64,000 bases of DNA, taken from the NCBI GenBank assembly GCA_011503125.2, contig WWBZ02000001.1:4464001-4528000 (forward strand), given 5' to 3'. Made by a program: the position numbers and the translations under genes. Under the pieces are notes generated by a model. The model was not told where the DNA came from. It did not search any database and saw only the letters and a program-made list of their open reading frames with translations. This document shows positions 11,108-21,844 of this stretch, piece after piece. Positions within the stretch are counted from its first letter, which is position 1. Each line of letters begins with the position of its first letter. Source of the stretch: Botryosphaeria dothidea. Taxonomy: Eukaryota > Ascomycota > Dothideomycetes > Botryosphaeriales > Botryosphaeriaceae.

Positions 11108-12638
11108 TCAAAAAACAAGACACAAGCATTTCTGGGGCACGCTTTCTACTACATCCATATACCTATTTCTTTTTGTCAACGTCTTGTTTGCCTTCTTGCA
11201 GTCATGTTTTGCGCAATTTCTGGTCATTTGTGAAAGTGTCAGGCCAACGACTATGCGGGTACGATTTATTTTTCTTTCTCTTTTGCCGTTCATGAGAAGC
11301 GTATTTGGAGTCGCGCGGAGTTCACGCTCGGAGCTCGGGCATTTCAACAGGGCCGCACTGCGTCCTCTTTCTCTCTTCCATCAGCAGCGTGGGGACCACA
11401 TTTATGGCGAATACGGATCATCGAGGAAACGCAAGACACGGCCTTTGCAGTATTCGTAGATAAGACTGCGAAATAGCAGATCAATTTCCGTTTAAATGAG
11501 GACGAGGTCGGAGCTCCAACAACAGTGTTCCCTGCATTCGGGCCTTGGAAAGTTTATCGAGGCGCACAAGAGATGAGAGATCTCCGCTGATCCGCGAAAG
11601 GGACCAAGGGACCACGAGTAAGGCCGGACTTAAACCTGGCAATTATTTCCGCCCGAGGGCTGACAGAAACAACGACTACTTTCCTTTTCACGGACCCGCT
11701 TGAACGATGGCCCGCCAGCCACAACTTAAAAGGGATTGTGTCGCCCATGTCCGAGTCGATCTGTTGCCTTCTCGTTGCCTTTCACAGACTGTTGGGGGCC
11801 AATACCCGCGTATTACGCTGTTGCGGATGACTCGATCTCAGTCGGCAAGCCCGATCCGGCCCCTGCTGTTCCATGAGCGGTCTCTTTCAGCTGCTTCTTC
11901 CCACGTGCAGGAAGGAGGGTGTGCTGATCCGCGCCCAACATGGCGACACTCCGCGAGGTACAGCACCCAGAACGGCACATCGACAATCGCCGGGCTGTAG
12001 AAACGCCGAACGCCTGAGTATTGCATGCGGCAGCCACACGTGCGCCTGGGAAACACACATCCGCGGCGATGGTTTCGAATTGGGAGGGCTGGATGCGCTG
12101 ACAAAGTCCAGCCAAATTGCCAGGGCAACGGCCGTGGCTGATCGAAGATTGTGACTGTGCAAGAGAGGGCAGGGGGAATGCGAGGGTGCTGCCATCACAC
12201 GCAGCGAATGGGAGGGACTGTGTCGCTTACATGCATCCAGCTACCCACATTGCCGGGCTCGATGCAGGGCTGTCTGCCTGCCACTACCCGCAGATGATCA
12301 GGGAGGCCCATCTGCTTTTCTTTCTCTGCCTCTTCTCGTTCGCTCCAAAGCAGCTGTGCCGTAACCGCTTGGCACGAGCTCTGCATCAATTGCCCACATA
12401 CCCCAGTCCCAGCTCGTGCTCCATCGCTTTCTCCGTCTTTCCTGTCTGCTTATCATCCTCGCTTCTTGCGCGAAGCTTTTCAGCAAGTGTTTAGCCCTGC
12501 GCATCCTTTCCATCGTCGAAGCTTTTCGTTCTCGCCTTTGTCTCTCATCTCTTTGCTTGCGTGGGCTGGCGGACATGTGCCCTCCATCATGATACTTTCG
12601 CTTTCGCGCGCTAGTTTTCCGGCGACTGTCTTCTCGCC
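11108..12638. other. Intergenic region upstream of the kelch gene
   Basis: 1.5 kb; the part near 12300-12630 is pyrimidine-rich (TCTTTCTCTGCC, CTCGTTCGCTCC), consistent with the leader of the kelch gene at 12639. ORFs of 60-140 codons on both strands overlap each other and lack domains. Confidence 0.5.
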
Positions 12639-14718
12639 ATGTCCTTTTCGTTCTTGCGCTGGAGCAGGTTCCTATACCTGTCACTGAGCGCGCTGAGTAA
12701 TGGGGCCGTTGCCCAGACGTCAACGCTTAACTTTGCCAACACCACCGCTCTTGGCTATGATCCGGTGCACTTGATGTGTGCTCGTTGGGAGCATCAATGT
12801 ATGATTTTGGTTTTATAGAACTCACCTGATTATCTCCGAGCATCGATTAACACTCCCGCACAGCCGTGCTAAAAGGAGACACATTATACATCGACGGCGG
12901 CCTCGAAACTACATACGACGGTGACGAGCGCTGGACCGATGAATTCTTCCTCAGCCTGAGTACCGAAAACCTCGATCCCCCCTCAACCCCCACCCACTCA
13001 CATCTCCCCATCAGACTACTACCTCCTCGGCATCGACATGTCCACGACCTGGAACTGGGAAGAAAACCTCACCACCACCATCCACAACAAATCCGCCTCT
13101 TCCCCCCGCCCGCCCACCACCCTCCGCGGCCACCTCTTCCAAGGCCTCTCCTCCGACCCGCGCATCTACCTCTACGGCGGCGCCGACTTCGCCGACAACG
13201 ACACCGCCCACGCCTACGCTTCCCCCAACGCCGGCGCCCTCTGGTCCTGGAACGCGTCGGACCCCGGCTCCGACTGGCAGCGCCTCGACGTCGGCGACGC
13301 GTCCCCCTGGCAGCCCGCGCGCGGCGCGCACGCCGAGGCGCCGGGCCTGGGGCTGGCGTTCTACCTCAACGGCGAAGCGGGCCGCGTGGCGTCGATCGAC
13401 GTGTGGGGGAACCTGTCGACGCAGGTGGCGCACCTGGAGGGCATGGTCGTGCTCGACACGGCGAACGCGACGGGCCGGACGGCCTGGAACGTGTCGACGG
13501 CGGGCATGACGGGCGGGCAGCCGCGCGCGGGCGCGGGGATGGTGTACGTGCCGGAGTTGGGGGAGAAGGGGGCGCTGGTGCTGGTCGGGGGCATCGCGAG
13601 GGCGCCGCTGGTGACGGACGATCCGGCGTCTGGAGAGCTGGTGCGGAATGCCCCTTTTCCTTGCTGCCGTTGAGGGTGCGTGCTGACGACATCGACAGAT
13701 CAACCTGAATGCCGTCCAGATCTGGGACCTGGCTTCCTGGCTCAACGATACCTCCGGCGCAGGGACGTGGTACGCGCAAACGGCGACCGGCGACGTGCCC
13801 GCCCTGCGCACCGACTTCTGCGTCGTGGCGGGCGCCGCGAGCGACGAGAGCAGCTACAACATCTACCTCTACGGCGGCAGGAACCCGAAGTCGGGCATTA
13901 TCTACGATGATGTGTATGCGCTGTCCCTGCCGAGCTTCACGTGGATCAAGCTGTTCACGGGGCAGAGCCCGCGCTGGGGGCATACGTGTCACTTGGTCCC
14001 GAACTCGACGCAGCTGCTGACGCTGGGCGGTGCGCTGGATTTGAATCGGAGCACGTGCGATTGGGAGTATGCGGGCGTGGCGGTGTTGGATAGCTGGACC
14101 ATGACGTGGAATAGCGTGTACGACGACTACGCGAGGCCGTACAAGGTCACACAGGGCATTGCGGAGGTGATTGGGGGTGGGGATGAGGGCGGCGCGACGA
14201 GCACGGCGCCGCCGGCGGGCTTCGAGACGCAGGCAATTGAGAGCCTGTTTGCCCGCGGGGCTACGACTACGCCTGCGGCTTCGGGTGGAGGTGGGGGAGG
14301 GGGTACCAATACTGGCGCTATCGTCGGGGGCGTTGTGGGGGGCGTTGCTGGGCTCGCGCTTGTTCTTGGTTTGCTGTTTTTGCTTCTTCGCCACAGGAGG
14401 AAACGGAAGTCAAGGGGCCCAACAGTCGAGTTGGAGACGCAAGAGGCTCAGAGGTATGAGGCTGAGGGGACAGTGCTCGAGCGTAAGCCGGAGGGCCCGA
14501 AACATGTGGATTCGGAGCTTCCGGGGGATACGCCGGCGCAGGAGATGGATGGCGAGGATCAGTTTGAGAGGATTGTCGAGCTGGGGGCAGGGGCGGGGCA
14601 TGAGAGGTTTGAGCTGCCGGGGAGTGGGGTGGAAGGGAAGGAGGGGGAGGCATGGGAGCAGAAGAGAGAGCAGCAGGATAAAGAAGCGGGTGGGGATGGC
14701 GAGAGGGGAGATGTGTGA
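12639..14718 (+). CDS. Kelch-repeat protein with signal peptide and C-terminal TM helix
   Basis: Four exons: 12639-12798, 12864-12959, 13015-13640 and 13699-14718, in frame, 633 aa. The N-terminus has a hydrophobic stretch ending in SNGAVAQ, a likely signal peptide. The ectodomain carries kelch-type blades marked by doublets of Gly after hydrophobic strands (LYIDGG, IYLYGGAD, ALVLVGGIA, IYLYGGRN, LLTLGGAL) and Trp spacers (TWNW, LWSWNA, TWIKLF). A run of Gly leads into one TM helix at about residues 501-525, followed by the stop-transfer RHRRKRK and a ~105-residue acidic cytoplasmic tail. This single-pass kelch layout is common in filamentous ascomycetes and resembles cell-surface or cell-wall-linked proteins, but no specific role is known. 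The open frame on the opposite strand is a G+C-rich shadow. Confidence 0.88.
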
Positions 14719-15023
14719 TTAGAAGGGCTTCGGTTAATGGGGCAAAAGGAAAAGAAAGAGAAGAAATGAGTGGGGGCATGATGTGCAAAATACCCTGGGA
14801 TCTCTTGAGAATGGGAACCTATTCTATCTACGAATGCTAATGGACTTTTTACTACTATCTCTACGTATCGTCTGGTATCTCTTCTTAGGATTCATGTACA
14901 GAGCCAATGGCGCAAGAAGGTGTGTAAAGAGTTCCTGGAGCATACTCGAGTCCTCAGCGCTGTAATCGTAGATTATGCGGTGAGAAGAGTTGCTTGCTGC
15001 CTAAAACCTCAATGACGCCCCCA

Positions 15024-15063
15024 TCCCTGCCCCTGCCCCTGCCCCTGCCCCTGCCCCTGCCCC
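15024..15063. repeat. (CCCTGC)n minisatellite
   Basis: About six perfect hexamer units, polypyrimidine-biased on the plus strand, located about 300 nt after the kelch gene stop. Confidence 0.9.
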
Positions 15064-15074
15064 TTGTCAGCGCC

Positions 15075-15096
15075 CTCATCATCATCATCATCATCA
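15075..15096. repeat. (ATC)n microsatellite
   Basis: Six to seven ATC units 12 nt downstream of the CCCTGC repeat. Confidence 0.9.
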
Positions 15097-16605
15097 AGCA
15101 CCCCGACTCCCAGCCACCCGTCAGCCCCATCCGCCGCCACATCACGGTAGCATCACATCCTTGCTCTGACCAAAAACCAATAAAGTTACATTGTACCACC
15201 TTCTACAAGGGAGAGTGCTCTGGACCCCGGCTCGGTCCTTTCCGACCTTCAGTGCAAGCGAGCGTCGTACCAATCAGCCACCGCACCAGTTTCCATTTCT
15301 TAGTCTCAGGATGGGTTCATAGCGGCGTGAGTTTGTGGGTAAAGTACCACGTAGAGTGCCTTGTAATCTACATGTGGGAGTCGATTTTTTGGTGTCAGTT
15401 TCCAATGCAGATGAAAATATTCTACAGAATGTTTTCCAAGAGGACGACATCTTCAACTCAAAAACCACTAAGCCAATCCTAAGCACCATGCCAGGAAGTG
15501 GCGTAGAAATTTCGTAAACGCTCTAAAGAACCGCCAGAGAAAGACCACGAACTCTTTCCTAACATTTTCTCTAACTCTCCAAAGTATAGTCATCAACTCG
15601 CAAAGAAGATTCCAATTGTCCGGTCATCACCTGCAAAAATATCGCTAGTTTCCGGACAACGCATATTCTGGATCCAACCTGTATCTCCATCAGCACGGTC
15701 AATGACCAACCTATGCTTCGGAACATGTTTGACATTATGCTTTTGCTTAGCGTGTTAGGCACAGGCAAGGAAGCGCTTCCCCGCTCGGGGAGAGCTGAGC
15801 CAAGTCGGGATGATCGTATCGCCCAACTGGCCAGCCACCCGTCATTGATCGGTACTCACTAGACTCCAGAGCCGCAAGGGCATTCAAAGAAGCTGAAAAA
15901 GCACTAAATCCCCGTTACTTGGCGGTCGGAAATTCTCAGGACCGGGCATGACAAGGTAAACAATTTCGACTGTTTTGTGGTCAGTCTCCAAGTGAATCAT
16001 TTTTTTTTATAAACTTTCAGTGCACCATTTTTGTCTCACGATGTCCTTACGGTGACATCATTGGTTGCTCCTCTATTGCATGGTTGCGTAGAAAGACAGT
16101 CTTAGTAAGCGTTACATTAAGCTCTGCAATCACATCTGTGGACCATTTCAGCGGCTCTTCTATCGTACGCCCCCGCATAGGAGCACCAATCAACTTCTAG
16201 ACGCTCTCGGATCTCCGCAACGCTCCCCGAAAGTACCTCTACAAACTACTTTTGACTTCCCACCGTATAAAAAAACAACTAAGTCGCCGTGTTCCATCAA
16301 CCATTCAATCCGGAAACAAGTCCGTTTTTCCTTACATCTACGTGTTCTTGTGCATATTCTTAAACCCTCAGTCCACTCGAGTAAGCTCCAGGCAAACATT
16401 AATGATGTGAGACATATAGTGCACTGTGATTGGACCGTCTCGGCAGGCTGGGCTTTGGAGTCCGAAGCCACAGCAACACCTTCAGCCGGAATCCCAGTCA
16501 TCCGCTCAGCCTTGTCAACCCTGAAAGTCCGCACATACTCCGGTAATTGAAACCCCTCCTCTTATTTTCAATCTCTAACGTAAAATCCAGGGCCTCAAAC
16601 CGCAA

Positions 16606-18816
16606 GTGGCACCTCCCGCCATGGAAGCGACAAGCTCGACAGCGCATGAGAGCCCGCGAGAATCCTCTATCGAGTTGACAACCCTCACACCATCGATCGA
16701 CAGCTCTCTGCACCAAAGGGATGACAGTCCAGCCACCGATCTCCCTCAAAATGACTCAGATTTGGCGCCGCTAGTAGCTCATGATGCTTTGTCGCACAAA
16801 GGGCAACACGAATTACATATGACATCTCAGAAATGCGAATTTGAGCTTCTCAGGACATCTCACGGCCAGGCTGTAGGGCGAACGGCCATGCTGATGCTCA
16901 TATTAAGCTCAGTCGTCATTCTTACCGGCGCAACATTGTTGGCGTACTTATGGATAGGCCAACGGAATACAGCAACAGCCGGTCACTTGTGGAGGCTTAT
17001 CGTTCTTCGATCCTGGACGCCACAAGTGGTTACGACGTGTACACTGGCGCTTCGGTGGGCGTTGGCTATTCAAGCTTGCCTATTGACGTCTATGCTTGCT
17101 TCCGTGGCTGTGGAGAACTTTGAGGTGGTCATGTCCCAAGTGACGGCCGTGTCCATCATGCGAGCAACCAGTGCTGAGCCTCGAGAGCTCCTTTGGGCTC
17201 TGCTGCAAGGGAATATGTACATGCTTTGGGGTGTCAGAACGATAACGCTCACGGCCATATTACTCCTGCTCCAGGCCTCGTTCCAATTCTCGTCGACTAT
17301 ACTACTCTCCGATATCCGAGCCGGACGTATACGAGGAGATGATTCTACCAAGATGATTCCATATGGCCAGAGTGGAGGCTTGTTGTCAAGTGACCAGGCC
17401 AGCTACGCCGTTGATAATCCATGGGGCTTCAAACCTCCATCATGGCCGGCATTCGCGGAGTATTCGGAGCCGCCTGTCCAAGCTGATGTCATGATCGATA
17501 CTGGATTTGTCGTCAGAGCTTTTCTCCCCTACACATTAGCACAGGACAGGCAATCGGTTGGAAACTTCTCTGGAAGAGCAACCATCATCGCAGCTCGGGT
17601 TGCTTGTTCCCAGCCAACGTTCTCCAATCTGAACCTGACGATTGCTCGGGACCTTGGCGATCAATCCTTTGGAGTGATCAAAGGAGACCTTGAACTGGGA
17701 GAGGTTCCCTTTGAGGCAATGGGTGGATGCACACGTCGTCCATGCAGAGGGTCTCAGGAGAATCCGAAGAAATTCGAGTGTACTTTGAACTTCGGAGATG
17801 ACAGGTCGACGTATCCTCGGAGTCAGCACGAGTGGGCATCCACGCTATGTCGTGTAGATGAGTTTAAAGAACAGCTCATGTTTTCCCACAAGAACGGGTC
17901 ATATCTGGGCCCAGGTTATCTCTTACTCAACGTCTCTCAGCCAGCGGCTTGGTGGTGGAATATCGGGAAAGCAAACAATCAATCCATAACAGACTTCGAT
18001 GTGTCAGGAGACAGATTCTGTACACACCTCGACACGGATACCTCGTATAGTGTCCGCCTCAGCGCGACACTGTGTTACTACAACCCGGGACCGGTGCAGT
18101 ATGATGTAGCAATGCAGAGCAATACAGGAAGGATCGAGCCAACGGTCGGATGGGACGCAAAACAGGGACAATACGACACTGGTGAGGTTCGCAAGCAGCT
18201 CGGTGTTACTGAGAATCGCCTGGGCTATGGAGATCGCGGAGTCCTGAAGCTTATCAAAGAGCGAGACTGGCCCATGTACGAGCTAAAATCCATGGATCTC
18301 CTGGGAGAGCCTCCCAGCCAGAACTTTGCGCTCTGCCAGTTCTGTCAGAGGTCAAATTCCACCATCGCACATCGTGCGCTGGCAGCCCTCTTCCAGGACG
18401 TCCTTGTCGAGACGGGTAATCCGGCTCTTGCTCTCCAGGCGCTATTCACAACTATCAGCCAGATGACATACTACTCCTTGCTCGTCGAGTTTGACCAGGA
18501 CGGCCCGGCTCAGGTCATGTATTTCATCACAAGGCTTATGCCCCGCAGATGGACGGGCTTCGCAGTCGTAGTAACCCTCTTGGCTGCGCACCTCTGCTGC
18601 GGAGTGCTGATACTCATATCCTTCCTGACGAGATGTCAATGCTCGATGTTGGGACAGGTGTGGAGGTGCATCGCACAAGTCCGCTCCGGAGACACGGATG
18701 CGGTTCTCAAGAAAGCGGCCGTCTCAACTGACGGCGAGATCAGCAAATGGCTGAAGGATTATGGGAAAGGAGAGACAAGAGTCGGGATTTTGCCATGGAG
18801 ACGCAGAAAATTATGA
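16606..18816 (+). CDS. Unnamed fungal multi-pass membrane protein
   Basis: A single 736-codon exon. The N-terminal ~80 residues are Ser/Thr-rich and soluble. Hydrophobic segments lie near residues 88-112, 143-165 and 206-232, then a ~410-residue extracytoplasmic-looking region with NxS/T sequons (NFSG, NLT, NGS, NVS, NQS) and paired cysteines (CTRRPC, CQFC), and a last helix near residues 648-673 (FAVVVTLLAAHLCCGVLILIS) followed by a short cytoplasmic tail. The stretch RSWTPQVVTTCTLALRWA looks like a motif shared by uncharacterised Pezizomycotina membrane proteins, from memory. No domain or function can be named. The ATG at 16621 is an alternative start. Confidence 0.75.
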   Translation: MAPPAMEATSSTAHESPRESSIELTTLTPSIDSSLHQRDDSPATDLPQNDSDLAPLVAHDALSHKGQHELHMTSQKCEFELLRTSHGQAVGRTAMLMLILSSVVILTGATLLAYLWIGQRNTATAGHLWRLIVLRSWTPQVVTTCTLALRWALAIQACLLTSMLASVAVENFEVVMSQVTAVSIMRATSAEPRELLWALLQGNMYMLWGVRTITLTAILLLLQASFQFSSTILLSDIRAGRIRGDDSTKMIPYGQSGGLLSSDQASYAVDNPWGFKPPSWPAFAEYSEPPVQADVMIDTGFVVRAFLPYTLAQDRQSVGNFSGRATIIAARVACSQPTFSNLNLTIARDLGDQSFGVIKGDLELGEVPFEAMGGCTRRPCRGSQENPKKFECTLNFGDDRSTYPRSQHEWASTLCRVDEFKEQLMFSHKNGSYLGPGYLLLNVSQPAAWWWNIGKANNQSITDFDVSGDRFCTHLDTDTSYSVRLSATLCYYNPGPVQYDVAMQSNTGRIEPTVGWDAKQGQYDTGEVRKQLGVTENRLGYGDRGVLKLIKERDWPMYELKSMDLLGEPPSQNFALCQFCQRSNSTIAHRALAALFQDVLVETGNPALALQALFTTISQMTYYSLLVEFDQDGPAQVMYFITRLMPRRWTGFAVVVTLLAAHLCCGVLILISFLTRCQCSMLGQVWRCIAQVRSGDTDAVLKKAAVSTDGEISKWLKDYGKGETRVGILPWRRRKL

Positions 18817-19165
18817 AAGTTACATACAAACTCAAGCCTCAGGACCGATACCATGATAATGGATATGCTTCTTGTGTCTGCATGAGGTGCTTTCTCCAGC
18901 AAGATCAAGATTCACTTGCTGAAGTAGATACGTCACTTAGCGATGAACAGGTACATGTCGGGTAGATCGGATCAAGTATCTGGACAGCATCTGAAGCTGC
19001 AGGGCCCCGTTTGTTGCCCATCACTGCCACCTTCAACGACAACAGAGCACTGTGCCACCTCAAACGGGTAGTACGGTTATAAAAGGATCGGTTTCGCTCA
19101 CCAAAATACCACCAGAATCTTATCCTCGGCACCAAGAAGCAAAGGATCAGGAATACTTCATCTTG
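18817..19165. other. Promoter region of the 19166 gene
   Basis: Contains the TATA box at 19078-19085. The reading frame of the following gene is open upstream to an ATG at 19052, but the TATA position argues that this part is not translated. Confidence 0.5.
19078..19085 (+). promoter_or_regulatory. TATA box inside the upstream-open frame
   Basis: TATAAAAG lies 81 nt before the ATG at 19166. A transcript starting 30-60 nt downstream would exclude the in-frame ATG at 19052 and make 19166 the first start codon. Confidence 0.55.
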
Positions 19166-21844
19166 ATGTTCTTCAGCTCCGCCTTCGCGAACCCCATTAG
19201 TACCCCTTCAGCAACAGCAACCGCTCCCGCCACTTCCGACACTGCCATAGCGCTTTCAATCCTCGTCGTCCTCTTTATCTTCGTCCTCTGCTGCGGCGTA
19301 GCTGGTGCCTTCTACGTTACCAACAGTTGCCACAGGAACAACCTGCGTCCCCAAAACCCCGACATCAGCATCATGCCCAACCCGCCTGAGCCTTGTAGCT
19401 GTACACGGTGCGATCCCCTCTGCCCCTGTGTTCCATCCTGCGAGTGCCCTGGCGGACCCGGCGGACCACGCCCTTTTCAACAGACTGACACGCTATTACT
19501 CAGGAGGTCCGCTAGCACAACGTATGGCATTGCTCCTTTCTTCGCGACTGGGAAGGGAGGAACCAGCCCCGAAGTTCCCATCGATGTCGTGGCAGAGCAA
19601 CAAAAGATGCAGTCGCGCTTCCAGCTCCTCGAACAGAAGATTGGGCTGAACGACTTCGCCGTCGGAAAGCTGCGTTCCGACCTGGGAAAGAGCTGTGACG
19701 AGCTCCGCGCCGAGATGCACCACGAATCCGCCAACATGCACGCCTTCGTCCGAAAGCTGGTGCGGGACATTGTGGTTGACGGCAGCACCACCTTCGGCGC
19801 CATCACCAACGATACCCTCTACGACGCCGACAAACCCGAGATTGGTGATTCATCCCTCCTGACGCTCGGGAAGAGACTTGATCCACCACCGGGTCAACCT
19901 GGCGCCTATCCCATTCCTAATCCGAATCCCCCGCCGACCGGCAGAGCAGCGGCACCGCCAGTCCCCCCGAGGTCCGAGAAGAGACATTCTGGTAAAGCTG
20001 GGAAATTCGGCGGTGGTTGCAAGCCTTTCCCTCCCTGTTCTCCTCTCCACGGACCCCTGGAAATCGGCCAGCCCATCATCTGCGCGTGTGCCGCCACGAT
20101 CCCGCAGAAGGAATTGCCGCCGTTGACCCCAAAGACAGAGGGCGAAAAGGCTGGCAAACACGGCACCATCAGCACTAGTCCGTTCACTTGCGTTTACTGC
20201 GAACCTAGTTCCTACGAAGGCTGGGGTGTCACTCCCAGAAAGTCGTATGTCCATGGAGGCGAGGACGGGCCCAGCGTCGCCGCATATTTCGCCCTAGCGG
20301 ATAAGGAGACGGGCTTCATCAGCGATCCGGAGACGTGGGCCCGGCCGGAGAGGCGTCATCGGTCCAACTCCTTCTGCGACTACGTTGAGCAGAGGCGTCA
20401 CCGGTTCCGATCTCCTCCGGAGACTCCGCACCAGCCTGAGCGGCGAACGCAGTCACTACCCGACAGGCTCCGGGACAGTCGTCGGGTTAGTTCCTCAGAA
20501 CTGCCGTCGACTCCGTCTAGATTTCGCATGGGTGAAGTAGATATCGGAGACCCATCTCTGCCACCCAGGGATGCTCTTAGGTCCCAGCCCAGAGGATTCC
20601 CGGAATCGCTGTCGATGACGCCGCCATCGTGGCTGCATCAGAGGGTGCCAGTCCAGCGTCATGTTTTGAGACCAAGGCATGAAAGGCCGGCTGTGGAACA
20701 TGAGGATGGGTATGGAGGAATGATAAACTTGAATTTTGATATTCGGGCATCGGATTATGTCGAATCGGATGTTGAAGGACAGAATGCCGACGGAAGAAGT
20801 CAGGAAACGGCCGGTTGTGAAGTGGAAGACCCCTCGGAAATGCCTGGAGAACATAGGAGTGTGTTTAACGAGCCTTCGACTCCCGGTGAGCATTCTGAAG
20901 GAAACCAAGATGCTCCTCGCAGGCCGATCCAGAGACCGAGATCGTTCCTGGACAGACATGATATTGAGGGCCTCACTGCTATCATGCTTCTGGACCCGTT
21001 CATTCACGAAAGCTATCCACGTCACGTCGTTGAAGCTATTAGCTACGAGCAGAGCTCTTTCCTCTGGAAACGGTTTTTAATGAGGGCCATGCGACCTGCG
21101 ACACCTCGCCGACGCCGGTGGATGAGCAGGCGAGAGATCCAGCGTGAGATCACACTCAGCCTGATCAACGTCAACGGTGACGGATCTGGGCTCCGTGTGG
21201 ACTTCCCCACATGCGAAGCTCAATCGAAGGCCATTATTTGTGGACTTTGGGATAGGGCAGAACGGTCGACAGGGGGTATTCTGTCTCTTCTACAGCTGGC
21301 CATGTCGCACGAGCCTTGCCGTGACCTTATTCAAAATTGTCAGGCGCAGGAATTCTGGAATCGACTCCATGCTGAATTAGATACAGTGCGCATCACCCTG
21401 CATCCTCTCGGCAACTGCGTCTTTGAGGGTGTAGGCGATCCTGTCGAGGACCACATTACTGGACGACGTGATTGCATTCCGCCCTGGGAAAGAAGCGAGA
21501 TCCTCGCATCTCCGCAACGGCTGAATGAGCGCAAAGGAGGAATAGACGACTGGGAGCGGTTTGAAAGGTTTCAAAGGATGGTGAATGTGGATCCTGATGT
21601 GGCGGACAGGTTGAGGAAGATTACGGAGAGTACGAAGAAGAGGAGACTTCGTCGTGCTGAGGACAGGCATCGTAGTGAGGAGAGGTTTCGTCATGAAGAA
21701 GACCGGAGGCACAGAAGCGAGCGTGAGAGATCACCTCCAGCTGTGAGCGGTCAGAGTGATGATGAGCGGAACCCAAGGTTCATGATGAGCGGAGGAAGAG
21801 ATGGGCTTTCGGGACCATCGGAGAGTGAGATGTCAGAAGCATAG
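19166..21844 (+). CDS. Membrane-anchored Pro/Arg-rich protein of unknown function
   Basis: The frame is open from 19052 (930 codons). I choose the ATG at 19166 (892 aa) because a TATA box sits between the two ATGs and because MFFSSAFANP then leads into one TM helix at about residues 25-50 (ALSILVVLFIFVLCCGVAGAF). Right after it comes a dense Cys/Pro cluster (CSCTRCDPLCPCVPSCECPGG). The centre is low complexity with Pro-rich and Arg-rich stretches. A more ordered part at about residues 610-790 (DIEGLTAIMLLDPFIHESYP, FLWKRFLMRAM, GLWDRAERSTGGILSLLQLA) may be a conserved helical domain. The C-terminus is a highly charged Arg/Glu-rich probable coiled coil or disordered tail. No family recognised; a single exon. 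Confidence 0.7.
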   Translation: MFFSSAFANPISTPSATATAPATSDTAIALSILVVLFIFVLCCGVAGAFYVTNSCHRNNLRPQNPDISIMPNPPEPCSCTRCDPLCPCVPSCECPGGPGGPRPFQQTDTLLLRRSASTTYGIAPFFATGKGGTSPEVPIDVVAEQQKMQSRFQLLEQKIGLNDFAVGKLRSDLGKSCDELRAEMHHESANMHAFVRKLVRDIVVDGSTTFGAITNDTLYDADKPEIGDSSLLTLGKRLDPPPGQPGAYPIPNPNPPPTGRAAAPPVPPRSEKRHSGKAGKFGGGCKPFPPCSPLHGPLEIGQPIICACAATIPQKELPPLTPKTEGEKAGKHGTISTSPFTCVYCEPSSYEGWGVTPRKSYVHGGEDGPSVAAYFALADKETGFISDPETWARPERRHRSNSFCDYVEQRRHRFRSPPETPHQPERRTQSLPDRLRDSRRVSSSELPSTPSRFRMGEVDIGDPSLPPRDALRSQPRGFPESLSMTPPSWLHQRVPVQRHVLRPRHERPAVEHEDGYGGMINLNFDIRASDYVESDVEGQNADGRSQETAGCEVEDPSEMPGEHRSVFNEPSTPGEHSEGNQDAPRRPIQRPRSFLDRHDIEGLTAIMLLDPFIHESYPRHVVEAISYEQSSFLWKRFLMRAMRPATPRRRRWMSRREIQREITLSLINVNGDGSGLRVDFPTCEAQSKAIICGLWDRAERSTGGILSLLQLAMSHEPCRDLIQNCQAQEFWNRLHAELDTVRITLHPLGNCVFEGVGDPVEDHITGRRDCIPPWERSEILASPQRLNERKGGIDDWERFERFQRMVNVDPDVADRLRKITESTKKRRLRRAEDRHRSEERFRHEEDRRHRSERERSPPAVSGQSDDERNPRFMMSGGRDGLSGPSESEMSEA

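Larger units (their letters stand above)
14719..16605. other. 1.9-kb intergenic region with simple repeats
   Basis: Contains the CCCTGC and ATC repeats at 15024-15096, then A+T-richer sequence without supported ORFs. The 162-codon ORF at 14994 is created by the repeats. The segment before 16606 is the presumed promoter of the next gene. Confidence 0.5.

Noticed and set aside
13366..14394. 342-codon minus-strand ORF over the kelch gene
   Set aside because: G+C-rich shadow; the plus strand has kelch blades, signal peptide and TM helix.
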